From Enoplolaimus lenunculus (taxonomy: Eukaryota; Nematoda; Enoplea; Enoplida; Thoracostomopsidae), in assembly GCA_030248215.1 (NCBI GenBank), contig JASANG010004046.1, positions 310,001 through 374,000 of the forward strand: a stretch of 64,000 bases of DNA, written 5' to 3'. Each line of letters begins with the position of its first letter. Position 1 is the first letter of the stretch. Of this stretch, positions 35,726 to 47,362 are shown piece after piece. The translations under genes were made by a program, and so were the position numbers. A model generated the notes under the pieces. The model was not told the origin of the DNA, did not search any database, and worked only from the letters and a program-made list of their open reading frames with translations.

Positions 35726-35903
35726 GGCCCATGTAATGATCAGGGGCGGAACATTTTTCAGCGGGACTGCAGTAGAGTAAGCATAGGCTTTAGTAAAATT
35801 TTTTGCTTAGTCATACGCCTAGTTGCAAGCTCATTCTTGCGCTTAGGCTTAGGCTTAGACTTAGGCTTATGCTACAGTTACGGCCCTGTTCTATACTTTG
35901 GCC
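35726..35903 (+). mobile_element. TTAGGC-bearing TIR element
   Basis: Left GGCCCATGTAATGATCAGGG then GCGGAACATTTTTC and GGGACTGCA. Interior GCTTAGGCTTAGGCTTAGAC. Right TTACGGCCCTGTTCTATAC then TTTGGCC. The two ends form an inverted repeat of about 25 bp with mismatches. Confidence 0.75.
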
Positions 35904-36644
35904 ACAGCTTAATTGCCGGTTGCATTTCTAATAAATAACGGGAGGGTAGATTTCGCATTCAACACATAGAATCCTATATTCGTTCAATAAAGTACACTTA
36001 TCACACCCTAAATGGAGTGGGCAGGGTCGCTAACTTCTAGCAGTTACTGTAGGAAACCGCTATATACGTATACAGCTATATGCAGCAGAGCATTTTAAGC
36101 GTACGAAAATACCGGCGGTGCAATTTGCGTTGCGACATATGACGAATCTAAGCAGCGAGCGCGGCAATACATCGCAAGATTTTCACGCGAAATGCCGGAA
36201 ATTTTCAGACATTTGGCCGTAAAAATGGCTAAACGACGCGTATTTTGGAAGTGGAATCAAGACTTCTTATGACCAATTGAAAAGAATGCGTCACAGTTAT
36301 CACTACTCTGTCAGCATAAAGTTGACGAAATATTCATGAGTGAATCGAGCTAGAAATCACAAGCTTGTTGGGAATAAATCACATGGCAGACTTTCAATTT
36401 TGAGGCTCCAAACCTTGGTCCTCCAATTGACGAAACCTCAATAGCGAAGCATCCTTGACGCCTGCTGCATTTTTGTAACAAATCACACGGCAAACTATCA
36501 AATTTGAAGGCTCTTGAACAAACACATGATGTGATCATGGCTGCTAAGACCTGCTGTGTGTGTGGTTATAGTGAAAACGCAACGTTCGCTGGGTACATAG
36601 CTTTCACTTATCATGTGCTCTGCTGCATACTGTTGGTTTGTTAC

Positions 36645-36715
36645 TTAGGCCAATGTAAAAAGCAGGTGCGGAACGTTTTTCTTGCGAGAGCGCAATAGAG
36701 TATTCGTATGCGGGA
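36645..36715 (+). mobile_element. Left-end fragment of a TTAGGC-bearing element
   Basis: GGCCAATGTAAAAAGCAGGT and GCGGAACGTTTTTCTTGCG, then GCAATAGAGTA. The hexamer tract and the right end are absent. Confidence 0.55.
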
Positions 36716-36995
36716 CTCAAGTTATCCTTGGCAGGCGGGTCACGGTTTGTCCCATGTTGATTGACGTCGACAACAAAATTAGGGATATTATAACGAGTCA
36801 ACCGGAAAATTAGTTTCCGAGACAAAATCACTCCGAACTACGGCGTTATATAACCCAAAAGTTCAAACTTCAAATTCTAGTATCATTATCATGTGATAGT
36901 CAACTAATCAATTTGGGTATTTTACCTTAAGTATACAGACATTTGTAAAGTTGTTTATAAGCAGACAAAATACTACATATAGACTAATAGGGGTC

Positions 36996-37166
36996 AAACA
37001 TGTCCCAAGCTGCCCGGTTAACGTGGACCCCGCATTAAGCTTTAAAATAACACTTTGCTTTTAATCTCAGGATTAGGCTTATCTACCTATAGCTGATTTT
37101 TGCAATTAAGTAGGCTTAAGCTTAGAAATATGCACATAGTATGTTACGACCCAGCCCTATACCATT
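36996..37166 (+). mobile_element. TTAGGC-bearing element, diverged
   Basis: Interior AGGATTAGGCTTATC, GTAGGCTTAAGCTTAG, then GTTACGACCCAGCCCTATAC with ATTAGCC at the right end. Confidence 0.45.
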
Positions 37167-37269
37167 AGCCGTTACTTATAACACTTTCCACGAAGTGAAC
37201 CGTTACTGAAACATCAAAAGTCAAAAAAATCTCTAAGGATTGCTAAGGGCTTCATTCTCAGTATGAAGC

Positions 37270-37326
37270 GACATGGTCAAAACAACCATGTCGCTAAACG
37301 TGGTCAAAACAACCATGTCGCTAAAT
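37270..37326 (+). repeat. Two-copy direct repeat, about 29 bp
   Basis: TGGTCAAAACAACCATGTCG then CTAAA occurs twice in succession. TGGTCAAAACAACCA is itself partly palindromic. Confidence 0.7.
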
Positions 37327-37839
37327 ATAGATTGTAACAATTTCTGCGAAAAAATTCCAAATTTACTCATTTTACGTTTTCTGGTGGTATTTTACCGAAA
37401 AAAAACTTTTCCGATATGCCGAGAACAATGATTGCAATTTTGAACTTGTTCAACTTAAATTTAGCTTATTTATATAAAACGCTTCACTTTGCCTATACTT
37501 ATTAAGGATGGTGCACCACTCGAACAGGGTGCCAAGTCAAAAACGTTTTGTTTACAAATTAATTTACGACGCCGTCCAGCGCCGCATGGCAATATGCCAA
37601 GCGCAGGGCCTCAGTCTACATCGGAAAGGTCAAAAGGCTTCAAAATTGTCAAAGAGTATTGCTCCAACCTTAGGAGCGAGTGTATACAATGCAGATATTT
37701 GCTGACCCCAAGTTTATTTAGTGATGACACTAATACTATCCTTAAGGATTCACTTTGAAAGGCATTTCTTGTAAACATCAAGATCGATCATAAACTCTAT
37801 TTTAGTTGAAATTATACCTTCTCGAAATGAAATCCTGGA

Positions 37840-38053
37840 CCCATATTCTCATATGCATATAGCACCTATCACCAGTTAGTGATTGGTTTTTAAACTAACG
37901 AACTGCTGCAATTACAAATTTCAAAGTTTACACAGAAGTAGAGTAAATCGAACGCAACGAAAGTACTGAATTTCAAACATCATCATTCGCTGGTTCGAAA
38001 GTTACAAGACCTATCACTGACTGGCAATAGGTGCTACACACACTTGAGAATAC
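37840..38053. mobile_element. MITE with CCCATATTCTC ends
   Basis: Left CCCATATTCTCATATGCATA then TAGCACCTATCACCAG. Right CTGGCAATAGGTGCTACAC then ACTTGAGAATACGGG, its inverse. The interior keeps GTGATTGGTTTTTAAACTAA and GGTTCGAAAGTTACAAGACC. Copies at 41433 and 51588, fragments at 34480, 50937 and 51515. Confidence 0.7.
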
Positions 38054-38210
38054 GGGCTTAGGTCACACTTCTGTAAGGTGTGTTTTCTGACTTTAACAGT
38101 AACTAGCATTTGTCTCAATGCTTTCAGAAGAGACAAAAATATGTAATGCTGCCAAAATGCATTTCGTTGCACGCGGAATGTTATCAGTCACACATTTGTG
38201 CTGTTACTAG

Positions 38211-38421
38211 TTTTGTTGGCGTAAACAGTGTCTTAACGCGTTTGTAAGCCTAAGCCTAAGCCTAAGCCTAAGCCTAAGCCTAAGCATAAGCATAAAGATA
38301 AGTCTGAAACTCAGTTTAGGCCTCAAGGTAAAAAATATGTCTAAAATTGAGCCTAAATTCTACGCCGGATCTATCGCAATCCTGCGGGAAAAGAGAATAC
38401 TCCTACCTATAACGTGGGCCC
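38211..38421 (-). mobile_element. TTAGGC-bearing element with six perfect telomere hexamers
   Basis: 38245-38280 is six uninterrupted TAAGCC units, the complement of TTAGGC, followed by TAAGCA variants. The right end GATCTATCGCAATCCTGCGG and ACGTGGGCCC is the inverted left terminus of the family. The left end is diverged. Confidence 0.65.
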
Positions 38422-38642
38422 TCTGATAACGAAATAACACCCCAGTTCAAGATATTGAAAAGCACTTTCTATAAATGTTATACCGAGAAATATACGACAA
38501 GCTCGAAAATTGGCCAACACCTGCAACTGACAGTAATAATTTGAAAAGTTGGGTAGAAGTTTATTTAAGTTTAGAAGTTCCCTGGAACACGCTGGCGAAA
38601 CTAAGGCGTCCCTTAGGTCGAGGGCCCAACAAGGATCCAAAC

Positions 38643-39712
38643 CAATGGAGGATCCAGGATTTCTGGATGAGGGATCCGAAGTTGATCGAACATTCCTTCC
38701 CCTCGTCGTCAACTTTTCCAAAAACAAACCGTTGGACGGAAAGGTGAAACTAGCGTAAAATTTTACTATTTTATCAGAAGATCAAATGCCATGTCTAAGG
38801 TCGCCTGTTTCATAGGCATTAAACGCATGTTTTACACAATTATTTGTATTCACAGTGTTATTCAAGTGCCGGCAAAGATCTCTTGGCGAAATGGTGAAGG
38901 CCTGATTAGCATAATCATGCACGATGTAAATTTTTTTGGGCAACTCCGGTGGGTTATCCGATCCCAGATCCGCCCTCCTTGATCCTGCCTTAAATTTTTG
39001 TGCCAAATTTAGCACTAAAATTGCTTCGTTTGGCTTTTCGCTCGGTTCGCTCGCTAAGTTCTTTCACAATTATATAGTAGGCGAGGCTCCTGTCAAAAAA
39101 TTTTCGTGCCTGTACACTGCTAGCGTAGTACTGAGCCGTACCCGCCGTTAAGTTCTTTCACAATTATATAAGGCGAGGCTCCTGTCAAAAAATTTTCGTG
39201 CCTGTACACTGCTAGCGTAGTACTGAGCCGTACCCGCCGTTAAGTTCTTTCACAATTATATAAGGCGAGGCTCCTGTCAAAAAATTTTCGTGCCTGTACA
39301 CTGCTAGCGTAGTACTGAGCCGTACCCGCCGTTAAGTTCTTTCACAATTATATAGTAGGCGAGGCTCCTGTCAAAAAATTTTCGTGCCTGTACACTGCTA
39401 GCGTAGTACTGAGCCGTACCCGCCGTTAAGTTTTTTCACAATTATATAGTAGGCGAGGCTCCTGTCAAAAAATTTTCGTGCCTGTACACTGCTAGCGTAG
39501 TACTGAGCCCTACCCGCCGTTAAGTTCTTTCACAATTATATAGTAGGCGAGGCTCCTGTCAAAAAATTTTCGTGCCTGTACACTGCTAGCGTAGTACTGA
39601 GCCGTACCCGCCGTTAAGTTCTTTCACAATTATATAGTAGGCGAGGCTCCTGTCAAAAAATTTTCGTGCCTGTACACTGCTAGCGTAGTACTGAGCCGTA
39701 CCCGCCGTTCGT
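38643..39712 (-). mobile_element. hAT-like MITE region with amplified end
   Basis: CAATGGAGGATCCAGGAT at 38643 and CAGATCCGCC at 38965 are hAT-type end words. From 38990 the sequence (AATTTAGCACTAAAATTGC, TTCGCTCGGTTCGCTCGC) is the reverse complement of the MITE interior at 50029-50200. It then enters the 94-bp tandem array, whose unit ends in CCCGCCGTT, equivalent to the MITE terminus. Confidence 0.5.
39056..39709. repeat. Tandem array, 7 units of 94/92 bp
   Basis: Units start at 39056, 39150, 39242, 39334, 39428, 39522 and 39616. Two units lack a GT (TATATAAGG versus TATATAGTAGG) and are 92 bp; otherwise units differ by only one or two bases. Each runs from AAGTTCTTTCACAATTATAT to GTACCCGCCGTT. 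Near-identity implies recent or homogenised amplification. Confidence 0.97.
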
Positions 39713-41125
39713 GGCTAAATTTAATAGCATCATAAAAAGGTTAATTTAAAACACAAAGCAGAGTTGAAAACAATTAAAATATAATCCTAAACTTGAAACT
39801 TAAAACTGATAAAAGCGGTCAAGTTATTTCGTATACTCCACATGCTAAGCTAAGCTTTCATTGTAGCTTTCCCAGTACCTTGTTTTTAACAAAAAATATA
39901 AGGCCGGGCGTTTGTACACGCCCCCTCACCACGGCCGCTACTAGGGTATCCGAGGCCTTCCCCAAAACGTGTGAGGTAGGCCCCCTGCAAAGTAATATCC
40001 ACAGCCGCAGTAGCTAATCCAAGAACGGCGGGCCACATACACTGTGTCGTAATATATAATGGCGAAAGAAATCTGAGAACGAATTGAGTTAGAAACCGAA
40101 TAGGGGTGAATTAATTTATGTGCTATATCGTTTATCTGAATGGCGCCGAAGACTCAAAATTTTTTGAACTCGCATAGCAGATTGGTTTCGTCATAAGCCC
40201 CCGGTCCAGAGGCCCACAAATTACTGGGATAGAGAAGCGATAGGTGAAGCACTACCGACACGTTTAAGGAGAAGATACATAACAGGAAGGATCTTATCCA
40301 GCAGATGCCCAACGGCCACTGCGATCCGGTTACGCTAACAAGCCTATTTTTAAAAATCCGTAAACGATGTCAGCGTAACAGTTAAGTTATACTCGACGTG
40401 CTCCTGGGCGGGGCACAGTAAAATTTTTAATTAAAAACTGTAGCACGCCACCGCACACCATCAAAAAGATTTGGCTTATCTTTTTGGCTAGTGACGCATA
40501 GCAACGTGAGGCGGCGCGGCGGCGTACGGCTCTACTGCAGAGTGTAAATGCTGATCAAGGTCTAACGGGTTCGGAAGTATTAAAATCGTCGTTTAAAAAA
40601 CCCCATAGCATGCCATCTGGCTAAAAGCAAAACGAATCATTTAGCGTTTATTCGGTCACAAAATTTTTCAAACCAGTCAAGACACTGATAGGATAATTCT
40701 TGTGTGGCACCCAAGCTTTTGCATTACATACTGCGCCAACGAAAGCCCTATTACATTTAACTGCTAGTAGATGCTATAGCAGTTTATTTAATGAACCTTT
40801 ACAGAAAGTAGGCATATCGGTTAATTTATTGAACACAGTATGCAAATTGTTAAGTTTAGATGCTTTTCCACGAATGGAACAATCTTAGTTAGCGTGAACA
40901 GTATCTGTTTTTAGCCAATCAAGTTGAACGTTCTAAGATTTTGCCAAAACTTACAAGAATAAAGCCTCGCTTCGTTTGAAGTATGAGTGATTTATATGTA
41001 AATTTTTACAGAAAACAATAATTCGACCAAATTATCTCACGGTTAGAAAATATCCTTCAGTATGTAATCAGAATGTTTGGTTGTTGGTCCAACAAAGCCC
41101 AAGTTAACATTCGTAAAACTACGAA
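39713..41125. other. Gene-free stretch
   Basis: 40020-40110 has GGCGGGCCACATACACTG and AATATATAATGGCGAAAGAA, a weak hAT-MITE relic. 40430-40545 is a GC-rich patch (GGCGGCGCGGCGGCGTACGG). No gene seen. Confidence 0.35.
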
Positions 41126-41243
41126 GCCCGTAGCTAGCTCACCTTGGTATAGGGGCTAAACATTTTTCAGGAGAAAAATACAAAGGTTATGACATACAAG
41201 CAAGGTCGAAAAAATTCTCACACTGGTCCCCTTTGGTTACGAA
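41126..41243. mobile_element. Short MITE with GCCCGTAGCTAG ends
   Basis: GCCCGTAGCTAGCTCAC at the left and TTTGGTTACGAAG at the right. The interior TACAAAGGTT and GACATACAAGCAAGGTCG are shared with 42921-43068. Confidence 0.5.
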
Positions 41244-41432
41244 GCAGAAGGCTTGAAACTAATAACAATGTTACACGTATTGTAACCCTAGTAAACATAA
41301 ATCCTAGCAAAAGCATAATAATATTGCAAACACGTAAAAACAGAAATCCCTAAAAGTATATGGCACTGAAACACGCCCATCTGTCAATGTAAAAGATAAG
41401 CCTAAAACTAAGCCAGTACCTAAAAGTAAAGG

Positions 41433-41647
41433 TCCGTGTTCTTAAATGTGTGTAGCAACTATCACCACTTTGTGATAGGTCTTGGAACTTTTAAATCACT
41501 GAACGGAGAGCTTAGGAATTCATAACAATTTTGAGATTTGACGTACCCTATTGCTGTGCAAAACTTGAGGTTGGCAACAGCAATAGTTTGTGAGTTTGAA
41601 AACCTATAAAAACTAGCGATAGGTGCAACCCAATTGAGAATATGGGC
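41433..41647. mobile_element. MITE with CCCATATTCTC ends
   Basis: Left GTGTTCTTAAATGTGTGTAG then CAACTATCACCA. Right AGCGATAGGTGCAACCC then AATTGAGAATATGGG. The interior has TGTGATAGGTCTTGGAAC. Confidence 0.65.
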
Positions 41648-42340
41648 CTAAAGTCTAAGTATAAACAATAGCGCTAGTAAGTCTAAGCCAACTGTTTTGC
41701 AGTTCGCGAATTGTGCGTCCCTTAATGTAATACGGGCCAAAGCTAATACAGGTTAGACAGTTTCATACGCGGCCTATAATAAAAATAAAGAAACCGCTGA
41801 ATATAAACATATCCTCAACATTCAGTTTTAGGTTTTCATGTAAATTCCACACTATCCGGCTTCTGGTTCCGATATTCCGGTCGTTTAACATCCAGTCCTA
41901 TGGCCCGTTGCTAAGTTTATATCAGCAACATTGCTGCTGCTAAACTAGCTGCGGCGAATGATTAAAAAATTTTGTATTCGTTAATTTGTTTGCATCAGAG
42001 TGTCTTTTCCTGCTATGGAAAATCGTTTTTGCCATTGGGGATACACTAATGCATGTTTTTTCCTTTTAATTTTAGCCTTTGTAATTAAATACATTCACCA
42101 AATGACCAGTTTACGTTCTTTTATTGAAATCTGTGTCTGAGCCAGTGTAGGTGTACTATCTTGAGACAGAAAGATTGTTTTGTCAAATTGCAGTGACAGA
42201 ATTTTGTTGTCCAATGTACTTGAACTGTATAGAATAAAAGCCCGAATTCAATGTGTGGCTACCCGCCCAATATGGGCTATGGAGGCATGTCTTTGAGTAA
42301 ATTGAAAATTTAAATCAGCATTTGTAAAAAGCCTTGTTAA
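41648..42340. other. Gene-free stretch
   Basis: 41650-41745 has AAGTCTAAGCC and GTCCCTTAATGTAATACGGG then CC, a reverse-oriented remnant of a TTAGGC-bearing element. The remainder is AT-rich. Confidence 0.35.
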
Positions 42341-42651
42341 CCAAGAGTGGACGATGCATAATTCAACAAGGGTAAGCAACTGGGTACACTCTGCGGAGAA
42401 AAGAATGTACCCGGTCGGCGTTGCGTGTTTGTCCTTCTCTTTTTAGAGGGGGTACATTTGTTGCAACCATGGCACTTTATTTATCCGGCAACAAAAATGC
42501 TCCGCTTACAGTTTAATTTAAGGTTATTGCATGTGACAGCGACCACCCCTTTAAATAACCGTTCCCTCAAAAACGCAATGCCCGGTGGTACATTCTCTAC
42601 TATACAGAACACCAAGAGTGGAACACTCTTGTATCATGCGCTCTTGGTATG
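42341..42651. mobile_element. MITE with CCAAGAGTG ends, best-preserved copy
   Basis: Starts CCAAGAGTGGACGATGCATA and ends GTATCATGCGCTCTTGG, its inverse. Interior GGGTACACTCTGCGGAG, TAGAGGGGGTACATTTG, GTTATTGCATGTGACAGCGA and GGTGGTACATTCTCTAC. About 311 bp, no coding frame of note. Confidence 0.7.
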
Positions 42652-42920
42652 ACAGAATATGGAGGTATAGTTTAGCAAAACTTTAACTACATACAACGTT
42701 TAAACAGCACAGTAAAGCTGGAGGACTTGCAAGCTAGAAGATCAACATTTGCGATATAGAGCCTTTAATAAGTTAAAATAGAATATAAGTAATTCCATTG
42801 CGTTCAAAAAACATGGATGTGGCCAGTTTAATTGTTATTATATCAGTGGTAGTTTTTAGACGTGGCCATTTTTCTCCAAAAAGACGTGGAATAATTTGCA
42901 TAAGTAGTTGTACGTCATCA

Positions 42921-43068
42921 GTCCCGTAGCCAGCTCGTTGCTTTAAAACTTTTCAGAAGGTGTTCGATGACTTATATGCAAGCAAGGTTGAAAATTTTCT
43001 AGAGGTAGACAAAGTTCTTCCAGAGGGAGGGCTGAGCTACACTTGGCACCCTTTTTTCTACGGGCCCG
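42921..43068. mobile_element. MITE with GTCCCGTAGCCAGCTC ends
   Basis: Left GTCCCGTAGCCAGCTCG, right TTCTACGGGCCCG. Interior GTTCGATGACTTATATGCAA with GCAAGGTTGAAA and GGGAGGGCTGAGC. Confidence 0.65.
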
Positions 43069-43467
43069 TACCTCATGCGTATAAACAACTATATCAGAAT
43101 TGCTGGTTTTGTTTCAAAAGCCATTTTCGAATCATGTTCTGCCGATTTCCAAAATTTTTCTAGTTTTCCAAATACTCAATTGCCCCAAATTGTAAGGAAA
43201 AACTGTAGCTCTCCAGCCCCGTTGATTTGGTCGCTTACGTTGTTATTTTTTGTTTTCGCATTACGCAGCGATTAAATTGCCGTTATACAAAACATCGTTA
43301 AGAAGCACTGAATCGCAGATCAATAGAGCTCTGACGATTTTTACCCAGTTAAGCCACCACGTAGTCTTTGTCTTTATGCCTTAACGCTCGTTATCAAATA
43401 CTCTACGGAAATGGCACGTGTGAAGTAATAAAGCATGTTTAAACGAGACTATAACTAGATCGAAAAT

Positions 43468-43678
43468 GGGCCCATTTAAAGATCAGGGGCGGGACGTTTT
43501 TCTGTAGGACTTGCAATAGTGTACGCTTCAGCTTTAGACTAATTTGTTTGTTTAGGCTGAGGCATAGGTTTAGGTATAAGGTCATTCTTACGCTAAGACT
43601 TTTTAGGCTTAGGCTTTAAGCTTTAGGCTTTGGAATATGCTTCTGCTACCGTTACGGCCCTGTTCTATACGTTGGCCC
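43468..43678 (+). mobile_element. TTAGGC-bearing TIR element
   Basis: Left GGGCCCATTTAAAGATCAGG then GGCGGGACGTTTTTC. Interior TTTAGGCTGAGGCATAGG and TTTTTAGGCTTAGGC. Right GTTACGGCCCTGTTCTATAC then GTTGGCCC. AAAAT flanks both sides, a possible 5-bp target duplication. Confidence 0.75.
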
Positions 43679-44122
43679 AAAATTGTACATTCCAAGCCGG
43701 AAATCGTTATAGTACTCGTATACAGGAAACGCTTTACTGATGCTTGCAGAGACGTAACCAGGATTTCATTTTAACAGAGTATAAAATAGCAAAGAAAGGC
43801 AAAATTTAGGAGCTATTGTGGCAAGCATTAAAAACTCGTTCACACCTTTAAAGACGGCAAAATTGTTTTATTTTGTTACCTGCTGGATGTTCAGGGATAG
43901 TATGTATCAATCTCCCGAGTACGTCCTTACGGCCGGTTTTGCCCATATGAAACCTTACGGCAGCAAACAAGTCCCAAAAATCTGAAAGAACCTGAAAATG
44001 TTAAATAACCTTTTATTAACCAAATTTTATCTCTCGGCTGTCACTTGATTCATTTTTCTTCTACCTCAGCAATTTCTTTCGCACTTCAAATGATATTTTG
44101 GTCCCTAATCAATTCACGTGCT

Positions 44123-44183
44123 ACATTATTATTATTATAATTATTATTATTATTATTATTGTTATTTTTATTATTAGTATTAT
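44123..44183. repeat. (ATT)n microsatellite, left flank of the minisatellite
   Basis: Imperfect ATT/GTT/ATA units. Confidence 0.9.
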
Positions 44184-44310
44184 GGCCCATGTTGCTATAA
44201 ATGCCGTCCCAATTTCTCGGGACAGAAATATATCCGGACTGCACACTTATGCGATCCTGTTTAGATATGCACAGGCAGATATATTTACGTAGAATATATA
44301 CTATATATAT

Positions 44311-44874
44311 GTGTGTGTCCCATCTGTCCCAAGTGTCCCAACTGTCCCATCTGTCCCAACTGTCCCATCTGTCCCAACTGTCCCATCTCTCCCAACTGTC
44401 CCATCTCTCCCAACTGTCCTATCTGTCACAACGTCCCACCTGTCCCGTTCCATCTGTCCCAACTGTCCCATCTGTCTCAACTATCTCATCTGTCCCAACT
44501 GTCCTATCTGTCCCGTTTGTCCCAACTGTCCCATCTGTCCCAACTGTCCCACCTGTCCCAAGTGTCCCATCTGTAAAATCTGTCCAAACTGTCCCAACTG
44601 TCCCATCTGTCCCGTTTGTCCAATCTGTCCCAACTGTCCCATCTGTCCCAACTGTCCCAACTGTTCCATCTGTCCCAAATGTCCCATCTGTCCCAACTGT
44701 CTCATCTGTCCCAAGTGTCCCAACTGTCCGATCTGTCCCAACTGTCCCATCTGTCCCAACTGTCCCATCTGTCCAACCTGTCCCATCTGTCCCAACTGTC
44801 CCATCTGTCCCATCTGTCCCATCTGTCCGAACTGTCCCATCTGTCCCATCTGTCCCATCTGTCCCAAGGACGGC
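44311..44874. repeat. 9-bp minisatellite (CTGTCCCAA/CTGTCCCAT), about 60 units
   Basis: Units of CTGTCCCAW repeat for about 560 bp with scattered base changes. The minus strand has GGG every nine bases (GGGACAGTTGGGACAGAT). Because nine is a multiple of three, several frames stay open on both strands (up to 251 codons), but they are low-complexity by-products. The block is bracketed by ATT microsatellites. Confidence 0.95.
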
Positions 44875-44895
44875 CTTTAGGGTAACATTGGCCAT

Positions 44896-45013
44896 TATAT
44901 TATTACTATTATTATTCTTAGGAAAATTTTTAGTTCTGAATTTATTTTGCACTTAATTTCTTTTATTATTTATTATTATTATTCATATTATTATTATTAT
45001 AATTATTATTACT
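44896..45013. repeat. (ATT)n microsatellite, right flank of the minisatellite
   Basis: Two runs of ATT units with an unrelated piece (44920-44965) between them. Confidence 0.85.
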
Positions 45014-45733
45014 ACGGAAAATGAATGTCTTCTGTTTCTTTCGGTTCTATGTTCACCTATGCTTAAGTTTTTGTTAGAACCTTTGCGTAAACTTTATAAT
45101 TCAAGCTTAAAAATGAGAGAAAGGGCACAAGTGCAAGAGTCATTTTGTTTACTTAAATGTCACTTTTAAACTTTGAACAGAAATTGAAAAGTAATTTAAT
45201 TTTTAAGCCGTCGAGAGCAAATGCACAGTATGAAAATTCAGTTGATATATTCAAATTATAAACAACAGTGGCATGCTTGTAAACGATAATTCTGGATATA
45301 ATAACGTTTGTTATTATTAATAAAATTATCGTTTACCTAAAATTATAATTTTAGCAATAATGACGTGCTTACGAAAACAAATGAGTGCTATCATTGTGAA
45401 TTTTAGAAAACTTTACGCTTCAAGACAAACAACCGTAACTGAGCGTCATAACAGTTTATTAATTATTAAGCATCACATCATGTTTTGTATGCAATAATTG
45501 AAGCTAATACGCTTTTGTTTCAATATTCCTCTGGGTAAAATTACAGATTTAAAAGCAAAGTTTCAGTTTATAACAGTATTATGGTTAAATTCCCCTGAAT
45601 TTAATCATAATCGGAATAAAATAGACCAAAGAGTTGTGCATTTTGCTGTAACTAAAATCAACTTTTACCGATCCATGCATATTGCATTGCAATTAGGCTT
45701 ACAACTAAGCAGTTGACGAAAATTTATCTGTTA

Positions 45734-45872
45734 GGGTGGCGCTTTACTTTTGATGACGTTAGGCGCTGTCTATCGTCGTACGTCGCCAGTCGCTATCGTA
45801 CGTGAATTATATACTCACGTACGATACCGCATGCTGACGGAAGGTGACCGCCGCACAAGTATAGTGCCATCC
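45734..45872. mobile_element. GC-rich MITE, Harbinger-like, TTA flanks
   Basis: Left GGGTGGCGCTTTACTTTTG; right CACAAGTATAGTGCCATCC, its inverse. TTA precedes and follows, a 3-bp duplication typical of PIF/Harbinger. The interior is rich in CGTACG (TATCGTACGTGAAT and its inverse). Copy at 59241. Confidence 0.6.
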
Positions 45873-46257
45873 TTAGTTTCTCGATTCGTTGTGAGTGCTG
45901 TTTAGTTTGGTAAAAGTAACCAAGATTTCATTTCGGGTAGTTAAGTATTTTGGCCGACAATTCTTTTCGAAATAAATTTTGAAATTGTGTATTTTTTGTT
46001 TAGAATAACAAAAATATTAAACAAATAATAAAAGATGTCCAAAGACTGAATATCTATAAGAAGCTCTACTGCATGTTTATTTTAAATAGAGACATTCTCG
46101 TTTTAAACTTTTTGTATTTAAAGTAGCAAATCAAACGCGTAGGCAAAGGATAAACCAGGGGGATAATGGCTGTCGAACGCTTTTCAAAAAGTGCGTTTCA
46201 ACAAGCAAACAAATAATATATATTAGCTCAGAAAGAGTAACTTATACATAAATTAAA

Positions 46258-46668
46258 TGGAGGGTTCGAACGGAATTCCGATTCTATCTACATTCCGACA
46301 AAAGTTATGTTCCGATTCCGATTCCGGCCAAACGTTATTCGTACACCGGAATTCTGACTTTTTCGGTATTGAATCAACTATTCCAACAATTCTGAGTTGA
46401 TAAACTTGTGCACCATACTTAAGCAAAAACCTGTATGTATTTGTTACTTAACCTAGTACACATCATCTGAGTTACGCGCTTGAAGTTATTTGCTAGACAA
46501 ACAAAAAATTTATTTTCTTTTAAATTTTTATATGAACAATAAATTGAGTATCAAAAATGAAATTGCAATTCCGGTTGCGATTATGATTCCGGTTCAGACA
46601 AAAAAATTTGAATTCCGACTCTAATTCCGATTCCGGCTAAATTCCATTCCGGTTGTAAACCCTGGCAT
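46258..46668. mobile_element. ATTCCG-rich element with AGGGTT ends
   Basis: Left AGGGTTCGAACGGAATTCCG; right reads inward AGGGTTTACAACCGGAATGG. Many GATTCCG/ATTCCGG words near both ends. Hexamer-subterminal repeats of this sort occur in hAT elements. No target duplication found. Confidence 0.5.
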
Positions 46669-46827
46669 ATATATTGATACAAAACTAATGTGGCAACCCC
46701 AAAATCAAATTCCTGACCACGAATGAACCAAGCAGAACAAGTTCGAAAGCCAAATTGAAAGGTCTATGTTTCACAGAAAAAACTGCGCTTTATAAAAATA
46801 GGGAAACGACACCACGGAAACTTTAAA

Positions 46828-47101
46828 TTAGCCCTTTGTCACATGAATATTTTCAATTTCATGTGAGATGTAATTTCAAGGTAACATTCGATCACCAGGC
46901 TCTCGGGTGGGAGGCATTTACGATAACCACTCAGCTACTACAGGAGCTTGATGCTCGAGCCCGAGGGGCTCTCACTTCTTGTAGAAATTTTGCACAGCGC
47001 ATATTTGTTAGAATTGTTAAACTGTGCGTGCAGTGTCTGTGTTGCTCATATATTACTTGTATTTAGTTGTTCATAGTATACTCTTTGAGTTAAAGGTTTA
47101 A
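46828..47101 (-). mobile_element. TIR element with tRNA-like module, reverse orientation
   Basis: On + it opens TTAGCCCTTTGTCACATGAA and closes near TTTGAGTTAAAGGTTTAA. The reverse complement carries diverged TAGCTGAGTGG box A and the CTCGAGC...CAAGCTCC lead-in seen at 57850-58416. Diverged copy. Confidence 0.6.
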
Positions 47102-47362
47102 CTTCTTAAAAATGATCTTGTGTTACTATAAATAAATAATACAGAGAGGTTTGATTGTTTATGCCAAAAGCTTTATTATTCATAATAACCCTAACTATAA
47201 GTAGTCTTTTAGTCAAAATATAGAATTTGTTTTAACGGTTTACAGCAAGCCGTATTTCCAGATTCGTCTAGCTCTGTTTATAAAGTTAGCGATAGGTTTT
47301 TAAACAAGTATATCTATCTAGGAGTGCGCGTTTACGAAATAAAGCGCACCCGTAAACAAACA

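Noticed and set aside
38245-38280. A chromosome end or telomere junction
   Set aside because: Only six hexamers, embedded in a dispersed element with ordinary sequence on both sides.
44201-44956. Long open frames on both strands (up to 251 codons) with Val-Pro-Ser-Val-Pro or Thr-Asp-Gly-Thr repeats
   Set aside because: They are by-products of a nine-base repeat, open in many frames at once, with no stop-avoiding bias beyond the repeat.
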